Assembly: GCF_002302635.1 (NCBI RefSeq)
Contig: NZ_CP022387.1
Coordinates: forward strand, 310,001 to 374,000
Direction of reading: 5' to 3'
Length of the DNA stretch: 64,000 bases
Origin: Capnocytophaga stomatis
Lineage (GTDB): Bacteria; Bacteroidota; Bacteroidia; Flavobacteriales; Flavobacteriaceae
Part shown: one piece after another, positions 1 to 10,658 of the stretch
Layout: the number at the start of each line of letters is the position of its first letter
Numbering within the stretch: position 1 is the stretch's first letter
The notes under the pieces: generated by a model
What the model saw: only the letters and a program-made list of their open reading frames with translations
Told to the model about the DNA's origin: nothing
The model's database searches: none
Position numbers and translations under genes: made by a program

Positions 1-39
1 CCCAAAAAACAGTCCTACTTGCTTTTTGCTCATTATAAC

Positions 40-609
40 TTATTTTGACTTTAAAAACTCAACAACCACATTTTCAGACTCTTGTAAAGCCTTCTGTAAA
101 TTATCGTTTTCAATTATTATATCAAATTTTTCAGCCTGTGCCAACTCCTGAGAGGCTTTATCCAACCGCATTTTTATTTTATCTTCACTTTCAGTTTGCC
201 GATTTCTTAATCTTTTTTCTAATTCTTCGATGCTTGGTGGTTTTACAAAAATAGCCAAACTTTGCTCAGGAAACTGTTCTTTAATTCGTAGTCCTCCAAC
301 CACATCAATATCAAAAACGACAGTTTTCCCAAGCAACCACAAGCGTTCCACCTCTGTTCTCAAAGTTCCGTAAAAATTTCCTGCATAAACTTCCTCCCAC
401 TCCAAAAAATCACCTGAAGCAATTCGTTTTTTAAATTCATCTACCGAAAGAAAATAATATTCTCTTCCGTGCTGTTCTTCTCCTCTGGGAGCTCTTGAAG
501 TTGCTGATATAGAGAATGCTAAGTTTAACTTTTCAAGTGATAATAAATGCCTTACAATAGTTGATTTTCCGCTACCTGAAGGAGCCGAAAATATAATTAA
601 TTTATTCAT
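40..609 (-). CDS. gmk: Guanylate kinase
   Basis: Phosphorylates GMP to GDP with ATP in the cytoplasm, a required step in GTP and dGTP supply. The 189-residue protein opens with a P-loop at residues 10-17 (PSGSGKST). It then shows the family's GMP-binding stretch (SRAPRGEEQHGREYYF) and the switch segment VVFDIDVVGG. The length is normal for bacterial Gmk. It lies 33 bases downstream of yicC on the same strand, a pairing common in bacteria, so the two are probably co-transcribed. The start ATG is followed directly by the conserved N-terminal strand, so it needs no correction. Confidence 0.95.
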   Translation of the reverse strand: MNKLIIFSAPSGSGKSTIVRHLLSLEKLNLAFSISATSRAPRGEEQHGREYYFLSVDEFKKRIASGDFLEWEEVYAGNFYGTLRTEVERLWLLGKTVVFDIDVVGGLRIKEQFPEQSLAIFVKPPSIEELEKRLRNRQTESEDKIKMRLDKASQELAQAEKFDIIIENDNLQKALQESENVVVEFLKSK

Positions 610-642
610 CTTAATTTAATTGTTCTTAAGTAAATATCAGAT

Positions 643-1497
643 TTACAACACGTTTGAAAGCTGTTCTTTAATCTTTTCAAGCTCATCTTTCATCTTTACG
701 ACAACTTGTTGCATTGGTGAAAAATTGGCTTTTGAACCCAACGTATTTACCTCTCTTCCAATCTCTTGAGCTATAAAACTTAATTTTCGTCCGTTGGATT
801 CTCCTGAATTTAATGTCTCGATGAAATAATCCAAATGATTTTTCAACCGAATTTTTTCTTCCGTAATATCCAATTTCTCCAAATAGAAAATTAGCTCCTG
901 TTCAAAACGGTTAGCATCTACATTACGGATTTCGGCAACAGCTTTCTCCAAACGCTCACGAACAAGTACCAAACGCTCTGAATCTAAGCCTTCTACATCT
1001 TTCAATAAGTCTCGAATGTTTTGTATTCTAAGTATAAAATCTTCCTTTAGTACAATGCCTTCTTCTGCTCTGAATTTTTTCAAATCATTAATTGCCAACA
1101 AAATATGTTCCAATACAATTTCAAATTCATCTGAAGAGATATTTTCAACAGAAGTTTGTAATGCATCTGGCATACGCACAGCCATTTTCAAAAGTTCCGT
1201 TGTGTCTCCATCAACGATATTTTTCATTTGTGCAATGTACGATTTCACAACATTTTCGTTGATTTTCACTGAGGTCTGAGCACTCGTATTCTCAACAAAA
1301 ATGCTAAAATCTACCTTTCCTCGTTGTAATTCATCTGCCAGAATTTTACGAAATTCCAACTCCTTCTCCCTGTATATCAATGGAATACGAGTATTAATAT
1401 CTATACTCTTGCTATTCAATGACTTAATTTCTATACTTACGTGCTTGTCGGCAAGGGAAACAACACTTTTGCCAAAGCCAGTCATAGATTGTATCAT
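643..1497 (-). CDS. yicC: YicC-family endoribonuclease
   Basis: Member of the YicC/YloC family, which includes endoribonucleases implicated in RNA turnover. The N-terminal signature MIQSMTGFGKS fixes the start at 1497; an upstream in-frame ATG at 1539 would add 14 residues unlike the family. The protein is then 284 residues. The C-terminal domain (DUF1732) is visible in the last third, with the conserved ENGRKLSFI-like run (here ESNGRKLSFIAQEIGREVNT). It lies upstream of gmk on the same strand and is likely in one transcript with it. Confidence 0.9.
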   Translation of the reverse strand: MIQSMTGFGKSVVSLADKHVSIEIKSLNSKSIDINTRIPLIYREKELEFRKILADELQRGKVDFSIFVENTSAQTSVKINENVVKSYIAQMKNIVDGDTTELLKMAVRMPDALQTSVENISSDEFEIVLEHILLAINDLKKFRAEEGIVLKEDFILRIQNIRDLLKDVEGLDSERLVLVRERLEKAVAEIRNVDANRFEQELIFYLEKLDITEEKIRLKNHLDYFIETLNSGESNGRKLSFIAQEIGREVNTLGSKANFSPMQQVVVKMKDELEKIKEQLSNVL

Positions 1498-1590
1498 AAA
1501 TTCTTTTATTTTAGTAGTTTGAAAACAAAAATTAAACAATACTCATTACATCATACCTTCTTGTTTTCAGTTGTTTATAGTTTTCAAAAT

Positions 1591-2886
1591 TTATCTTGCG
1601 TGCTTAGTCCAAGGTTTTAGCAACGTATTACTTACCTCTCCAAACCCAATACGAAGGTTATGTTTTTTGCAGTAACCTTTTATTGTAATTGTATCATTAT
1701 CTTTAAGATACGTCCGTTCACTTCCGTTGTTTAAGATGATTTTTTTAGTTCCTCCTTGTGTAATTTCAAGCAAAGAACTGCCACTTTTATCAGTATTTCC
1801 GGAAATGGCTCCGCTTGACATCAAATCACCGCTATTCACCTTACATCCGCTGATGGTATGATGTGTAAGTTGCTGATCCATAGTCCAAAAAGTATTCAGA
1901 TAATTTGTTTTTGAAACCATCGTTGTATCTCCTGTTGAATCTGCGAGAAATACTTCTAAATGAATATCATAAGTGTAATTTTCTTCTTTTTGAAGGTATG
2001 GAAGAGGCTCTGGAATTTGCTTCTCTTTTCTAACTCTAAACGGAGCTAAAGCATCCATTGTTACTATCCAAGGAGAAATTGACGAAGCAAAGTTTTTAGC
2101 TAAAAATGAAGAAGTTGGCTGGGTTCGTTCCCATTTTTGAATGTCTCTTGCACTCCAATTATTAAAAATTACCATCCCGAAAATGTACTCATCAGCCTCC
2201 CGAACAGGTACGCTTTCTCCCAAAACATTTGCATCTGTGGTTATAAATGCCATTTCCAACTCAAAATCGACCTCATTTGATGGCAAAAGTTCCAATTTTG
2301 AAGCGTCTTTTGGCAGAATTTGCCCGTACGGACGGTGAATAGGAATACCTGAAGGCACAATCGAAGAACTTCTGCCGTGATATCCCAAAGGAAAACTCAA
2401 TGGAGAAACCAAAAAATCTTCATATTGGTTGATTTTTTTCAAATTTTCCATATAAGACATTTGGTCTTTGCTCGAATAAAAGTTCGTGTAATCCCCTATT
2501 CGCACAGGTAATTGCATTTCAATTTCATCCAAACTGAACAAAATTATCGCACGATGTTCCTCATTATCCCTCAAAGAAGCGTTATTGGCATCAAATATTT
2601 TCGCAATACGATTTCTGACCAAACGCCAAGTTTTCTTTCCATCTGAAATAAAATCATTCAAACAATCCTGAGAGAAAATATCATCCGCCAAGGCAATTCC
2701 TTTGAAATATCCCAAACGATGCATCGCTCCCAAGTCAATCGCTGTGTCCCCTATGCGTGTCCCAATAGTTACAACATCATCGGGGGTCAAAAAAACTCCA
2801 AAAGGAATATTTTGAATCGGAAAATCGGAATCCTCCGAGACATCAATCCAAGTTTGAAGCACTGGTGAAACTGAACTTTCAAACAT
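1591..2886 (-). CDS. fahA: Fumarylacetoacetase
   Basis: Hydrolyses fumarylacetoacetate to fumarate and acetoacetate, the last step of tyrosine breakdown. The 431 residues match the usual length. An N-terminal beta domain is followed by the FAH catalytic fold, with recognisable segments FPLGYHGRSSS, NEVDFELEMAF and FNNWSARDIQKWE that carry metal and substrate ligands in the family. No other tyrosine-degradation gene lies in this window, so the pathway must be completed elsewhere or the enzyme serves a related role. It is transcribed away from glyA, with its own -7 box 39 bases upstream of the ATG. Confidence 0.93.
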   Translation of the reverse strand: MFESSVSPVLQTWIDVSEDSDFPIQNIPFGVFLTPDDVVTIGTRIGDTAIDLGAMHRLGYFKGIALADDIFSQDCLNDFISDGKKTWRLVRNRIAKIFDANNASLRDNEEHRAIILFSLDEIEMQLPVRIGDYTNFYSSKDQMSYMENLKKINQYEDFLVSPLSFPLGYHGRSSSIVPSGIPIHRPYGQILPKDASKLELLPSNEVDFELEMAFITTDANVLGESVPVREADEYIFGMVIFNNWSARDIQKWERTQPTSSFLAKNFASSISPWIVTMDALAPFRVRKEKQIPEPLPYLQKEENYTYDIHLEVFLADSTGDTTMVSKTNYLNTFWTMDQQLTHHTISGCKVNSGDLMSSGAISGNTDKSGSSLLEITQGGTKKIILNNGSERTYLKDNDTITIKGYCKKHNLRIGFGEVSNTLLKPWTKHAR

Positions 2887-2924
2887 ATCTCTTACAATTT
2901 ATAGTTTCCACACTTTTGAAGAAA

Positions 2925-2932
2925 CAAATATA
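2925..2932 (-). promoter_or_regulatory. Promoter -7 box for fahA
   Basis: On the minus strand this reads TATATTTG, an exact match to the Bacteroidota -7 consensus TAnnTTTG, 39 bases before the fahA ATG. I see no convincing -33 TTG at the usual 17-23 base distance, so strength is uncertain. Confidence 0.45.
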
Positions 2933-3076
2933 TTATTTTGTGGCATATAAATGAAATTTTTAGCAAAAATATTTCCAAAATGAATGCTCAAATCATTTAT
3001 TTCTTTATAAATCACGTAAGTAAAACAATCAGAAAATTTTTCCTTGAAAAATGCATCAAAATATTGCAAAAAGTAT

Positions 3077-3084
3077 TACCTTTG
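3077..3084 (+). promoter_or_regulatory. Promoter -7 box for glyA
   Basis: TACCTTTG matches the Bacteroidota -7 consensus TAnnTTTG and lies 28 bases before the glyA ATG. The leader is short and A-rich, without a Shine-Dalgarno sequence, as is usual in this phylum. Confidence 0.5.
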
Positions 3085-3112
3085 GGGGATAATATAAACA
3101 ATTTGAAACCAT

Positions 3113-4387
3113 ATGTTACGAGACAAACACATTTTTGAGTTAATTGAAGACGAAAAAGAAAGACAACTCCGTGGAATTGAGCTTATTGCTTCTGAAAATT
3201 TTGTAAGCCCACAAGTGATGGAAGCGGCTGGTTCGGTTTTAACTAACAAATACGCTGAGGGCTATCCTGGGCGTCGATATTATGGTGGTTGTGAGGTAGT
3301 TGACGAAGTTGAGCAACTTGCAATTGACAGAGCAAAAGTACTCTTTGGGGCGGAATACGCAAACGTACAGCCTCACAGTGGTTCGCAAGCCAATGCAGCT
3401 GTTTACTCCGCTTGTTTGCAACCCGGCGATACCATCTTAGGGTTAGACCTTGCTCACGGAGGGCATTTAACTCACGGTTCTCCTGTAAACTTTTCCGGAA
3501 AAATTTTCCGTGCTGTATCATACGGAGTTGAAAAAGAAACAGGTATGCTCAATTATGACAAAATTGCGGAAATTGCCCAACAAGAAAAACCAAAAATGAT
3601 TGTAGCAGGATATTCCGCATATTCAAGAAATATTGATTTCAAACGTTTTAGAGAAATTGCAGATAGTGTTGGAGCTTTCCTTCTGGCAGATATTGCTCAT
3701 CCTGCGGGACTTATCGCAAAAGGCTTACTAAACGACCCAATTCCTCACTGCCATTTTGTTACAACCACCACTCACAAAACACTTCGCGGACCTCGTGGCG
3801 GACTTATCCTAATGGGAAAAGATTTTGAAAATCCGTTCGGATTGAAAACACCAAAAGGAGAAATCAGAATGATGTCATCTTTGGTGGATTTGGCGGTTTT
3901 CCCTGGAAATCAGGGAGGACCTCTAATGCACGTCATTGCTGCAAAGGCAGTTGCTTTCGGTGAAGCCCTCTCTGATGAGTTCCTTCATTATACAATTCAA
4001 GTACAAAAAAATGCAAAAGCTTTAGCAAAAGCCTTAATTGAAAAAGATTACGATATCGTTTCGGGGGGAACAGACAACCATTTGATGCTCATCGACTTAA
4101 GAAACAAAAACATAAGCGGAAAAGACGCTGAAAAAGCACTTGTAAAGGCGGACATTACAGCGAATAAAAATATGGTTCCGTTTGACGATAAGAGCCCGTT
4201 TGTAACTTCAGGGATTCGTCTTGGAGTAGCTGCCGTAACTACTCGAGGCTTAAAAGAAGATGATATGCAAATCATTGCCGATTTTATTGACGAGGTTATC
4301 AAAAATCATCAAAACGACGAATATTTAGAAGAAATTGCTGAAAAAGTAAATGATTTTATGGAAGATAGACCATTGTTTACTTATTAA
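3113..4387 (+). CDS. glyA: Serine hydroxymethyltransferase
   Basis: Pyridoxal-phosphate enzyme that interconverts serine and glycine and supplies methylene-tetrahydrofolate. The 424 residues begin with the conserved region [11 protein letters not shown] (residues 22-32). The PLP-binding lysine is K222 in the motif [14 protein letters not shown]. The start is an ATG 28 bases after a TAnnTTTG box. An overlapping ORF beginning at 2938 runs into the glyA start in another frame and has no family features, so I do not annotate it. The gene ends at a hairpin terminator shared with the convergent secA. Confidence 0.97.
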   Translation: MLRDKHIFELIEDEKERQLRGIELIASENFVSPQVMEAAGSVLTNKYAEGYPGRRYYGGCEVVDEVEQLAIDRAKVLFGAEYANVQPHSGSQANAAVYSACLQPGDTILGLDLAHGGHLTHGSPVNFSGKIFRAVSYGVEKETGMLNYDKIAEIAQQEKPKMIVAGYSAYSRNIDFKRFREIADSVGAFLLADIAHPAGLIAKGLLNDPIPHCHFVTTTTHKTLRGPRGGLILMGKDFENPFGLKTPKGEIRMMSSLVDLAVFPGNQGGPLMHVIAAKAVAFGEALSDEFLHYTIQVQKNAKALAKALIEKDYDIVSGGTDNHLMLIDLRNKNISGKDAEKALVKADITANKNMVPFDDKSPFVTSGIRLGVAAVTTRGLKEDDMQIIADFIDEVIKNHQNDEYLEEIAEKVNDFMEDRPLFTY

Positions 4388-4410
4388 TGCTTACACAAAA
4401 ACAAAAAAAT

Positions 4411-4440
4411 AGTCCTGAAAAAATCAGGACTATTTTTTTT
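4411..4440. terminator. Bidirectional terminator between glyA and secA
   Basis: An 8-bp stem, AGTCCTGA/TCAGGACT, with an A5 loop is preceded by an A-run and followed by T8. It therefore reads as a rho-independent terminator on both strands. It lies between the convergent 3' ends of glyA and secA. Confidence 0.9.
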
Positions 4441-4457
4441 ATCTATAACGTAATCAA

Positions 4458-7400
4458 TTAATTATTAGGCAAAACTACCCATTCTCCTTTTTCGATAAGA
4501 GGCAAGGCTTGTTTGTACTTCATTTCTTTTCGCTCACCTGTTCGAATATTTTGAATTGTAACTCGCTCATTTCTATTGATTTTAGGTTGTTCACGCACGA
4601 TAGTTTCCACAACTTGCGGACGTTGTTGTGTTTGTTCCATCGCCTGACGATGACGGCTCGCCATTTCGTCACTATTCAAAACTTCCTCTTTTGAAGTTTG
4701 ATAATTTTCCGGTTCGTGAGAAACTCTCGCTTCTTCCACAGGTTGCGTTTGCTGAGGCAATTCTGCTTTAAATAGGAACGAAACAATTTCTTTATTTACC
4801 TTTTCAATCATCGTTTTGAAAAGCTCAAACGCCTCAAATTTGTAAATCAACAATGGGTCCTTTTGCTCGTGAACTGCTAACTGTACTGATTGTTTAAGCT
4901 CATCCATTCGGCGTAAATGTGTCTTCCATTCCTCATCAATAATCGCCAAAGTAATGTTCTTCTCAAAATCGTTAATTAGCTGTTTACCATTTGATTCGTA
5001 AGCTTCTTTTAAGTCCGTAACGATATTGAGTGCCTTCTGCCCGTCCGTAAAAGGAACTACGATACGCTCATAGGTATTTGACGGATTTTCGTACACATTT
5101 TTTATAACAGGGAAAGCCGTTTCAGCACTTTTCTCTGTTTTCTGTTGATAATGAGCTAAAACTTCTTTGTACAATTTGAAAACCAAATCATTAGCCGAAG
5201 TTTTCGCAAACTCAGATTCTGTGATTTGAGTTTTCAAAGCAAAATACTTAATTAGCTCATATTCAAAGTTTTTATAATTATTTCCGCCCTTGTTTCCTTC
5301 TACAATTACCTCACAAGTGTCGAAAATCATATTCGCCAAATCCACTTTAAGACGTTCTCCCTCCAAAGCGTGACGACGACGTTTGTAAATAACCTCACGT
5401 TGTGCATTCATCACATCATCGTACTCTAACAAACGCTTGCGAATTCCGAAGTTATTTTCCTCTACTTTTTTCTGTGCTGCTTCGATACGTTTGGTCATAA
5501 TAGAATGCTGAATTACATCTCCTTCTTTGTGACCCAAACTATCCATAAGTTTTGCAATACGTTCAGAACCAAATAATCGCATCAAATTATCTTCCAACGA
5601 TACGTAGAAAAGAGAGCTTCCTGGGTCTCCTTGACGTCCGGAACGACCTCTAAGCTGTCTATCAACTCGACGTGAATCGTGGCGTTCTGTACCGATAATC
5701 GCCAAACCTCCCGCATTTTTCACCTCAGGAGTAAGTTTGATATCCGTTCCACGACCAGCCATATTGGTTGCAATCGTTACCACACCAGGCTGTCCAGCTT
5801 CTGCCACAATGTCAGCTTCTTTTTTATGTAACTTAGCATTCAATACGTTATGTTTGATTTTTCGCATTGTAAGCATTCGGCTCAATAATTCGGAAACTTC
5901 TACCGAAGTAGTACCGATAAGCACAGGACGACCAGCTTCTGACAGACGTACAACTTCCTCAATTACAGCATTATACTTTTCACGTTTTGTTTTGTAAATC
6001 AGGTCATTTTGGTCTTTGCGAGCAATCGGGCGATTCGTTGGAATTTCCATCACATCCAATTTGTAAATTTCCCAGAACTCTCCCGCTTCTGTAATCGCTG
6101 TACCCGTCATTCCCGAAAGTTTATTATACATACGGAAATAATTTTGCAACGTAATAGTGGCGTAAGTCTGTGTTGCAGCCTCAATTTTCACATTCTCTTT
6201 GGCTTCAATGGCTTGGTGCAATCCGTCAGAATAACGACGACCATCCATTATACGTCCTGTTTGCTCATCAACAATCAAAACTTTGTTGTCAATTACCACA
6301 TACTCAACATCTTTCTCAAATAAAGTATAAGCCTTCAATAATTGGTTAAGCGTGTGGATACGCTCACTTTTCACGCTAAATTCTTGGAAAAGTTTTTCTT
6401 TCAGAGCAGCTTCTTCCTCAATTGGAAGGTTTTGTTTTTCAATGTTTGTTATCTCGATGCTAACATCAGGAAGTACGAAGAAATTTTTATCTCCATCGAA
6501 AGAAATATCTGCGAAACCTTTGTCAGTCAGCTCAATCTGGTTATTTTTTTCATCAATCACGAAATAAAGTTCTTCATCAACTTTTGGCATCTCACGATTG
6601 TTATCTTGCATATAATAATTTTCAGTTTTTTGGAGAAGTTGCTTCACACCTTCCTCACTCAAAAACTTGATAAGTGCCTTATTTTTAGGCAATCCACGAT
6701 GCACACGAAGTAACAAGAATCCGCCGTCTTTGGTATTTCCTTCGGCAATAAGTTTACGTGCATCAGCAAGAACTTTTGTTAAATACTGCCTTTGTTTTGA
6801 AACCAAATCGGAAACAATAGGCTTCAATTCATTAAATTCGTGATATTCCCCCTTAGGCGTTGGTCCTGAAATAATTAACGGGGTACGAGCATCGTCCACC
6901 AATACGGAATCCACCTCATCGACAATAGCATAATTATGAGCACGTTGCACTAAATCGGCAGAAGTATGTGCCATATTGTCACGCAAATAATCGAATCCAA
7001 ATTCATTATTCGTTCCGTAAGTGATATCAGCGTCATAGGCTTTACGTCTTTCTTCCGAGTTAGGTCGATGATTATCAATACAATCCACACGCATTCCGTG
7101 AAACTCGAACAACGGAGCCATCCACGCACTATCCCTTCTTGCCAAATAGTCATTCACTGTTACCAAGTGAACTCCATTTCCTGTTAAGGCGTTCAAATAC
7201 ACGGGCAGTGTCGCCACAAGTGTCTTACCTTCACCGGTTTGCATTTCTGCAATCTTTCCTTGATGCAGGGCAATTCCTCCGATAAGTTGCACGTCATAAT
7301 GCACCATATCCCACGTAACTTCCTTACCCGCAGCATCCCACGAATTTTTCCAGATAGCTTTATCTTCTTCAAGAGTTACATAACTTTTCGTTGCAGAAAG

Positions 7401-7817
7401 TTCTCTGTCATAAGGAGTTGCAGTAACAGTTAGCGTTTCATTATTAGCAAATCGTTTTGAAGTTTCTTTAACAACGGCAAAAGCCTCAGGAAGGATTTCA
7501 TTCAGCGTTTTTTCAGAAATTTCATAAGCTTCTGTATTTAACTTATCTATTTCCGTGTACAAATCTTCCTTTTTGTCAATATCCTCAGTTTGGTTTACTT
7601 GTTGCTGTAAATCAAATATTTTAGCATCTATTTCAGCCCTTGCACCTTTTATTTTCTCTTTAAATTCGATGGTTTTTGCACGTAACTCATCGTTAGAAAT
7701 ATTTTCCAACTGATTGGCATAAGCTTTTATCTTCTCGACAATAGGCTGAATTGCCCTCAAGTCCTTTTTTGCCTTGTCTCCTACAAAAATTTTTATTAGT
7801 GAATTTACAACATTCAT
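4458..7817 (-). CDS. secA: Preprotein translocase ATPase SecA
   Basis: Motor ATPase that drives unfolded preproteins through SecYEG. At 1119 residues it is longer than E. coli SecA (about 900) because of insertions typical of Bacteroidota. The P-loop is at residues 193-199 (QTGEGKT). The DEAD-type box ([15 protein letters not shown]) and the motif VI region ([23 protein letters not shown]) are intact. The C-terminus ends in [11 protein letters not shown] and lacks the Cys-rich zinc-binding SEC-C tail that binds SecB in proteobacteria. It is followed on the strand by the glyA/secA terminator, and a DUF2795 gene lies upstream in the same direction. Confidence 0.97.
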   Translation of the reverse strand: MNVVNSLIKIFVGDKAKKDLRAIQPIVEKIKAYANQLENISNDELRAKTIEFKEKIKGARAEIDAKIFDLQQQVNQTEDIDKKEDLYTEIDKLNTEAYEISEKTLNEILPEAFAVVKETSKRFANNETLTVTATPYDRELSATKSYVTLEEDKAIWKNSWDAAGKEVTWDMVHYDVQLIGGIALHQGKIAEMQTGEGKTLVATLPVYLNALTGNGVHLVTVNDYLARRDSAWMAPLFEFHGMRVDCIDNHRPNSEERRKAYDADITYGTNNEFGFDYLRDNMAHTSADLVQRAHNYAIVDEVDSVLVDDARTPLIISGPTPKGEYHEFNELKPIVSDLVSKQRQYLTKVLADARKLIAEGNTKDGGFLLLRVHRGLPKNKALIKFLSEEGVKQLLQKTENYYMQDNNREMPKVDEELYFVIDEKNNQIELTDKGFADISFDGDKNFFVLPDVSIEITNIEKQNLPIEEEAALKEKLFQEFSVKSERIHTLNQLLKAYTLFEKDVEYVVIDNKVLIVDEQTGRIMDGRRYSDGLHQAIEAKENVKIEAATQTYATITLQNYFRMYNKLSGMTGTAITEAGEFWEIYKLDVMEIPTNRPIARKDQNDLIYKTKREKYNAVIEEVVRLSEAGRPVLIGTTSVEVSELLSRMLTMRKIKHNVLNAKLHKKEADIVAEAGQPGVVTIATNMAGRGTDIKLTPEVKNAGGLAIIGTERHDSRRVDRQLRGRSGRQGDPGSSLFYVSLEDNLMRLFGSERIAKLMDSLGHKEGDVIQHSIMTKRIEAAQKKVEENNFGIRKRLLEYDDVMNAQREVIYKRRRHALEGERLKVDLANMIFDTCEVIVEGNKGGNNYKNFEYELIKYFALKTQITESEFAKTSANDLVFKLYKEVLAHYQQKTEKSAETAFPVIKNVYENPSNTYERIVVPFTDGQKALNIVTDLKEAYESNGKQLINDFEKNITLAIIDEEWKTHLRRMDELKQSVQLAVHEQKDPLLIYKFEAFELFKTMIEKVNKEIVSFLFKAELPQQTQPVEEARVSHEPENYQTSKEEVLNSDEMASRHRQAMEQTQQRPQVVETIVREQPKINRNERVTIQNIRTGERKEMKYKQALPLIEKGEWVVLPNN

Positions 7818-7950
7818 ATATATTTAATTAAAAAACGAAATTATTAACAATCTGATAACATTTATTTTTCTCAGTCTCTGGCAAGATTGCCCAATAATTG
7901 TACCATTTTCAGAAAAACTGACAAAAATTCAGTTCTTTACCAAAAACAAA

Positions 7951-7979
7951 AAAAGTCTCTTATCTTTCAAGAGACTTTT
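7951..7979 (-). terminator. Terminator of the DUF2795 gene
   Basis: A 10-bp perfect stem, AAAAGTCTCT/AGAGACTTTT, has a 9-base loop and sits 20 bases past the stop of the minus-strand DUF2795 gene. The A-rich flank gives a U-tract on the minus strand. It separates that gene from secA. Confidence 0.8.
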
Positions 7980-7999
7980 TCTTCTATGTTCAAAACGCA

Positions 8000-8221
8000 T
8001 TAATATTCATCTTCATTCCAAAAGTAATCCTCATCAGAAGGATAATCAGGCCAAATTTCCTCAATCGATTCATACATATCACCCTCATCCTCAAGAGATT
8101 GAAGGTTTTCAACAACTTCCATTGGAGCTCCAGTTCTGATTGCGTAATCAATTAATTCATCCTTTGTTGCAGGCCAAGGTGCATCACTTAAATATGACGC
8201 AAGTTCTAATGTCCAATACAT
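8000..8221 (-). CDS. Small acidic DUF2795-family protein
   Basis: A 73-residue protein whose start MYWTLELASYLSDAPWPATKDEL matches the family seen next to secA in many Bacteroidota. An in-frame extension to 8284 would add 21 basic residues absent from the family and would run through the -7 box, so I set the start at 8221. The sequence is strongly acidic at the C-terminus (SDEDYFWNEDEY). DUF2795 has no established biochemical role. Its conserved place beside secA suggests, but does not prove, a link to secretion or its regulation. Confidence 0.85.
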   Translation of the reverse strand: MYWTLELASYLSDAPWPATKDELIDYAIRTGAPMEVVENLQSLEDEGDMYESIEEIWPDYPSDEDYFWNEDEY

Positions 8222-8262
8222 AATTCTTCTGGTATTAATTTTTTGTTCTATCGATTTTTTTG

Positions 8263-8270
8263 CAAAAGTA
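8263..8270 (-). promoter_or_regulatory. Promoter -7 box for the DUF2795 gene
   Basis: On the minus strand this reads TACTTTTG, matching TAnnTTTG, 42 bases before the ATG at 8221. It supports the shorter start. Confidence 0.5.
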
Positions 8271-8404
8271 ATTTTATTTTTCAATTATACAAACATTTTA
8301 AGTTTTTATTTTCACTCACTAATGAAAATTAAAAATTAATATTTAATATTTCCATTTTCAGTAAAAATATTTCTTAAATAATTCTTCTGTATTGATAAAT
8401 TTAA

Positions 8405-8412
8405 TATTTTTG
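8405..8412 (+). promoter_or_regulatory. Promoter -7 box for bshC
   Basis: TATTTTTG matches the TAnnTTTG consensus and ends 20 bases before the bshC ATG. Confidence 0.45.
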
Positions 8413-8432
8413 CATACGTAATTGATAAATAT

Positions 8433-10034
8433 ATGATTGTAAGCCAAATTCCGTTTGAACAAATTCACTTTTTTTCGTCTCTCATAAGTGATTATGTGCT
8501 TGAAAAAGAGGAATTACGCAGTTTTTATAATCACTTTCCGAATATTTCAAACTTCAAAAAACAAATTGAAGAAAAGCGAAATAGTTTCACAAATGAAGCG
8601 AGAATTCGTTTGGTTCAATCCTTAAAAGAACAATATTCTGAAATAAAAACATCTCCAAAAGTACTCGAAAATATTGAGCTTTTAGGCAACAAAAATACAT
8701 TTACAATCACAACGGGACATCAGTTAAGCCTTTTCACGGGGCATCTTTACTTCATATACAAAATCGTTTCCACAATCAATACAGCAAGAATTCTTTCCGA
8801 GGAATATCCTGATTTTAAGTTTGTTCCGATATATTGGATGGCTACGGAAGACCACGATTTTGAAGAAATAAATCATTTTCATTTGCAAAACAAAAGTCTG
8901 CACTGGCACAGTTCCGAAAAGGGAATGACCGGAGCATTCAAAACCGACTCTCTTGACAAAGTTTTTGATATTTTTGAAAGTTCAATTGGTGTTGGAAAGA
9001 ATGCCGATTTCTTAAAAAACTTGTTCAAGTCCAGCTATTTAGAACATAATAACCTTGCTTCGGCGACTCGTTTTTTGGTAAACGCTCTCTTTGAGCAATA
9101 CGGCGTGGTAATTGTAGATGGAAATCACCGTGAACTTAAAAAATCTTTCATTCCTTACATCAAAAATGATTTATTAGAAAACATTGCTTATCAGGAAGTT
9201 ACAAAAACTATTTCAGAAATTCAGAATACAAACAAAACGTACCCCATACAAGTAAATCCGCGTGAGATTAACCTTTTTTATCTTACCGATAATGGAAGAA
9301 ATCGCATCGTTTCTTCCGAAAAAGGATTTGAAATTCACCAAACGGACATTTTTTTTAGCAAAAATGAAATTCTGGAAGAATTAGAGAATTATCCCGAGCG
9401 TTTTTCTCCGAACGTAATTATGCGCCCTCTGTATCAAGAAGTTACATTACCGAACTTGGCTTACATTGGCGGAGGCGGAGAAATTGCTTATTGGCTGGAA
9501 CTCAAACGTTTTTTTGAAGCGGAGAAAGTTCCTTTCCCTATGCTAATGCTTCGGAATTCAGCTTTATTAATATCTGAAAATCAACATAATAAAATCAAAA
9601 AACTGAATATTTCCGTAACAGATTTGTTCTTAAAAACAGATGATTTAAAAAATAAAAGAGTTAAAGAACTTAGTGATTTTCCAATTGATTTCACCCAGCA
9701 GAAAAATGCTCTAAAAGAACAATTTTCGGATTTATACTTAATCGCTGAAAAAACAGATGCTTCTTTCAAAAATGCTGTCAAAGCCCAGGAAGTGAAGCAA
9801 CTAAAAGGATTGGAAAACCTTGAAAAACGGTTGCTAAAAGCACAAAAACGGAAGTTTGCAGACGAACTACAACGCATCTTACTTTTAAAGAGTGAATTAT
9901 TCCCAAATAATTCATTACAAGAACGTTACTGTAATTTCTCCGATTTTTACATACAACAAGGAACAGATTTTATCCCCAATTTGGTTGAAAATTTTAATCC
10001 TTTTGAATTTGAATTTTCAGTAATAAAATATTAA
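8433..10034 (+). CDS. bshC: Bacillithiol biosynthesis cysteine ligase BshC
   Basis: Adds cysteine to glucosaminyl-malate, the last step in making the thiol bacillithiol. At 533 residues it has the family length. It shows the N-terminal Rossmann-like core with TITTGHQLSLFTGHLYFIYK and IYWMATEDHDFEEINHF, both characteristic of BshC, and a C-terminal coiled-coil region (roughly residues 385-490, rich in Lys, Leu and Glu). bshA and bshB are not in the window. The SprT-like gene follows 24 bases later on the same strand. Confidence 0.93.
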   Translation: MIVSQIPFEQIHFFSSLISDYVLEKEELRSFYNHFPNISNFKKQIEEKRNSFTNEARIRLVQSLKEQYSEIKTSPKVLENIELLGNKNTFTITTGHQLSLFTGHLYFIYKIVSTINTARILSEEYPDFKFVPIYWMATEDHDFEEINHFHLQNKSLHWHSSEKGMTGAFKTDSLDKVFDIFESSIGVGKNADFLKNLFKSSYLEHNNLASATRFLVNALFEQYGVVIVDGNHRELKKSFIPYIKNDLLENIAYQEVTKTISEIQNTNKTYPIQVNPREINLFYLTDNGRNRIVSSEKGFEIHQTDIFFSKNEILEELENYPERFSPNVIMRPLYQEVTLPNLAYIGGGGEIAYWLELKRFFEAEKVPFPMLMLRNSALLISENQHNKIKKLNISVTDLFLKTDDLKNKRVKELSDFPIDFTQQKNALKEQFSDLYLIAEKTDASFKNAVKAQEVKQLKGLENLEKRLLKAQKRKFADELQRILLLKSELFPNNSLQERYCNFSDFYIQQGTDFIPNLVENFNPFEFEFSVIKY

Positions 10035-10058
10035 TTATTTTGTACTTTTCCGAACGAA

Positions 10059-10658
10059 ATGGAATATATTCTTGCTAAATATTTACCTGAAAATGCGGTT
10101 TCTCCTTGTTTTGAGCTTATCAAACTCCATAAAATATATCTAAAGATTGTAGATGAACGAAAAACAAGACACGGAGATTACAGGCAACTATCTAACGGAC
10201 AACATCTTATAACCATAAATGCAAACAGTAATAAGTATCGTTTTTTAATCACTCTCATTCACGAAATTGCTCATTTACTGGCTTTTGAAAAATTCGGAAG
10301 ACAAATTAAACCACACGGAAACGAATGGAAATACACTTTTCGTATGCTGATGTTGCCTTTCATTTCTCCCAGTATTTTCCCTTCTCAATTGTTAGGAATT
10401 GTTGCCAATCATTTTAAAAATCCGGCTGCAAGTAGTGACATTGACCCTGTTTTATCAATTGCCTTGAAAGACTTTGATAAAGAAGAAGTTACGAGCTTTG
10501 TTTTTGAATTACCTATCGGAGCTATATTCCGTACCAAAGACGGAAGAGTTTTTCAAAAAGGCAAAAGAAGAATTAAATGTTATGAATGTATCGAAATAAA
10601 AACAAGAAAAATTTACATTTTTCAACCTCACACAACGGTAGAGCCTCTAAAATCATAG
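10059..10658 (+). CDS. SprT-like zinc metalloprotease domain protein
   Basis: A 199-residue protein with the zincin motif HEIAH followed by a third ligand candidate in KPHGNEWK, which defines the SprT-like family. Characterised relatives include SPRTN, a eukaryotic protease for DNA-protein crosslinks; bacterial SprT function is poorly known. The C-terminal third contains a possible treble-clef strand pair (GKRRIKCYECIEIKTRKIYIF). There is only one CxxC-like pair, so a complete second zinc site is not evident. It is 24 bases downstream of bshC and overlaps the 3' end of the convergent pssA by 6 bases. Confidence 0.85.
   Translation: MEYILAKYLPENAVSPCFELIKLHKIYLKIVDERKTRHGDYRQLSNGQHLITINANSNKYRFLITLIHEIAHLLAFEKFGRQIKPHGNEWKYTFRMLMLPFISPSIFPSQLLGIVANHFKNPAASSDIDPVLSIALKDFDKEEVTSFVFELPIGAIFRTKDGRVFQKGKRRIKCYECIEIKTRKIYIFQPHTTVEPLKS

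Noticed and set aside
2938-3138. Short plus-strand ORF ahead of glyA
   Set aside because: It runs through the glyA promoter region and into the glyA start in another frame, with no recognisable features.
5737-6713. Several plus-strand ORFs opposite secA
   Set aside because: They are antisense shadows within a conserved secA reading frame, with no family similarity.
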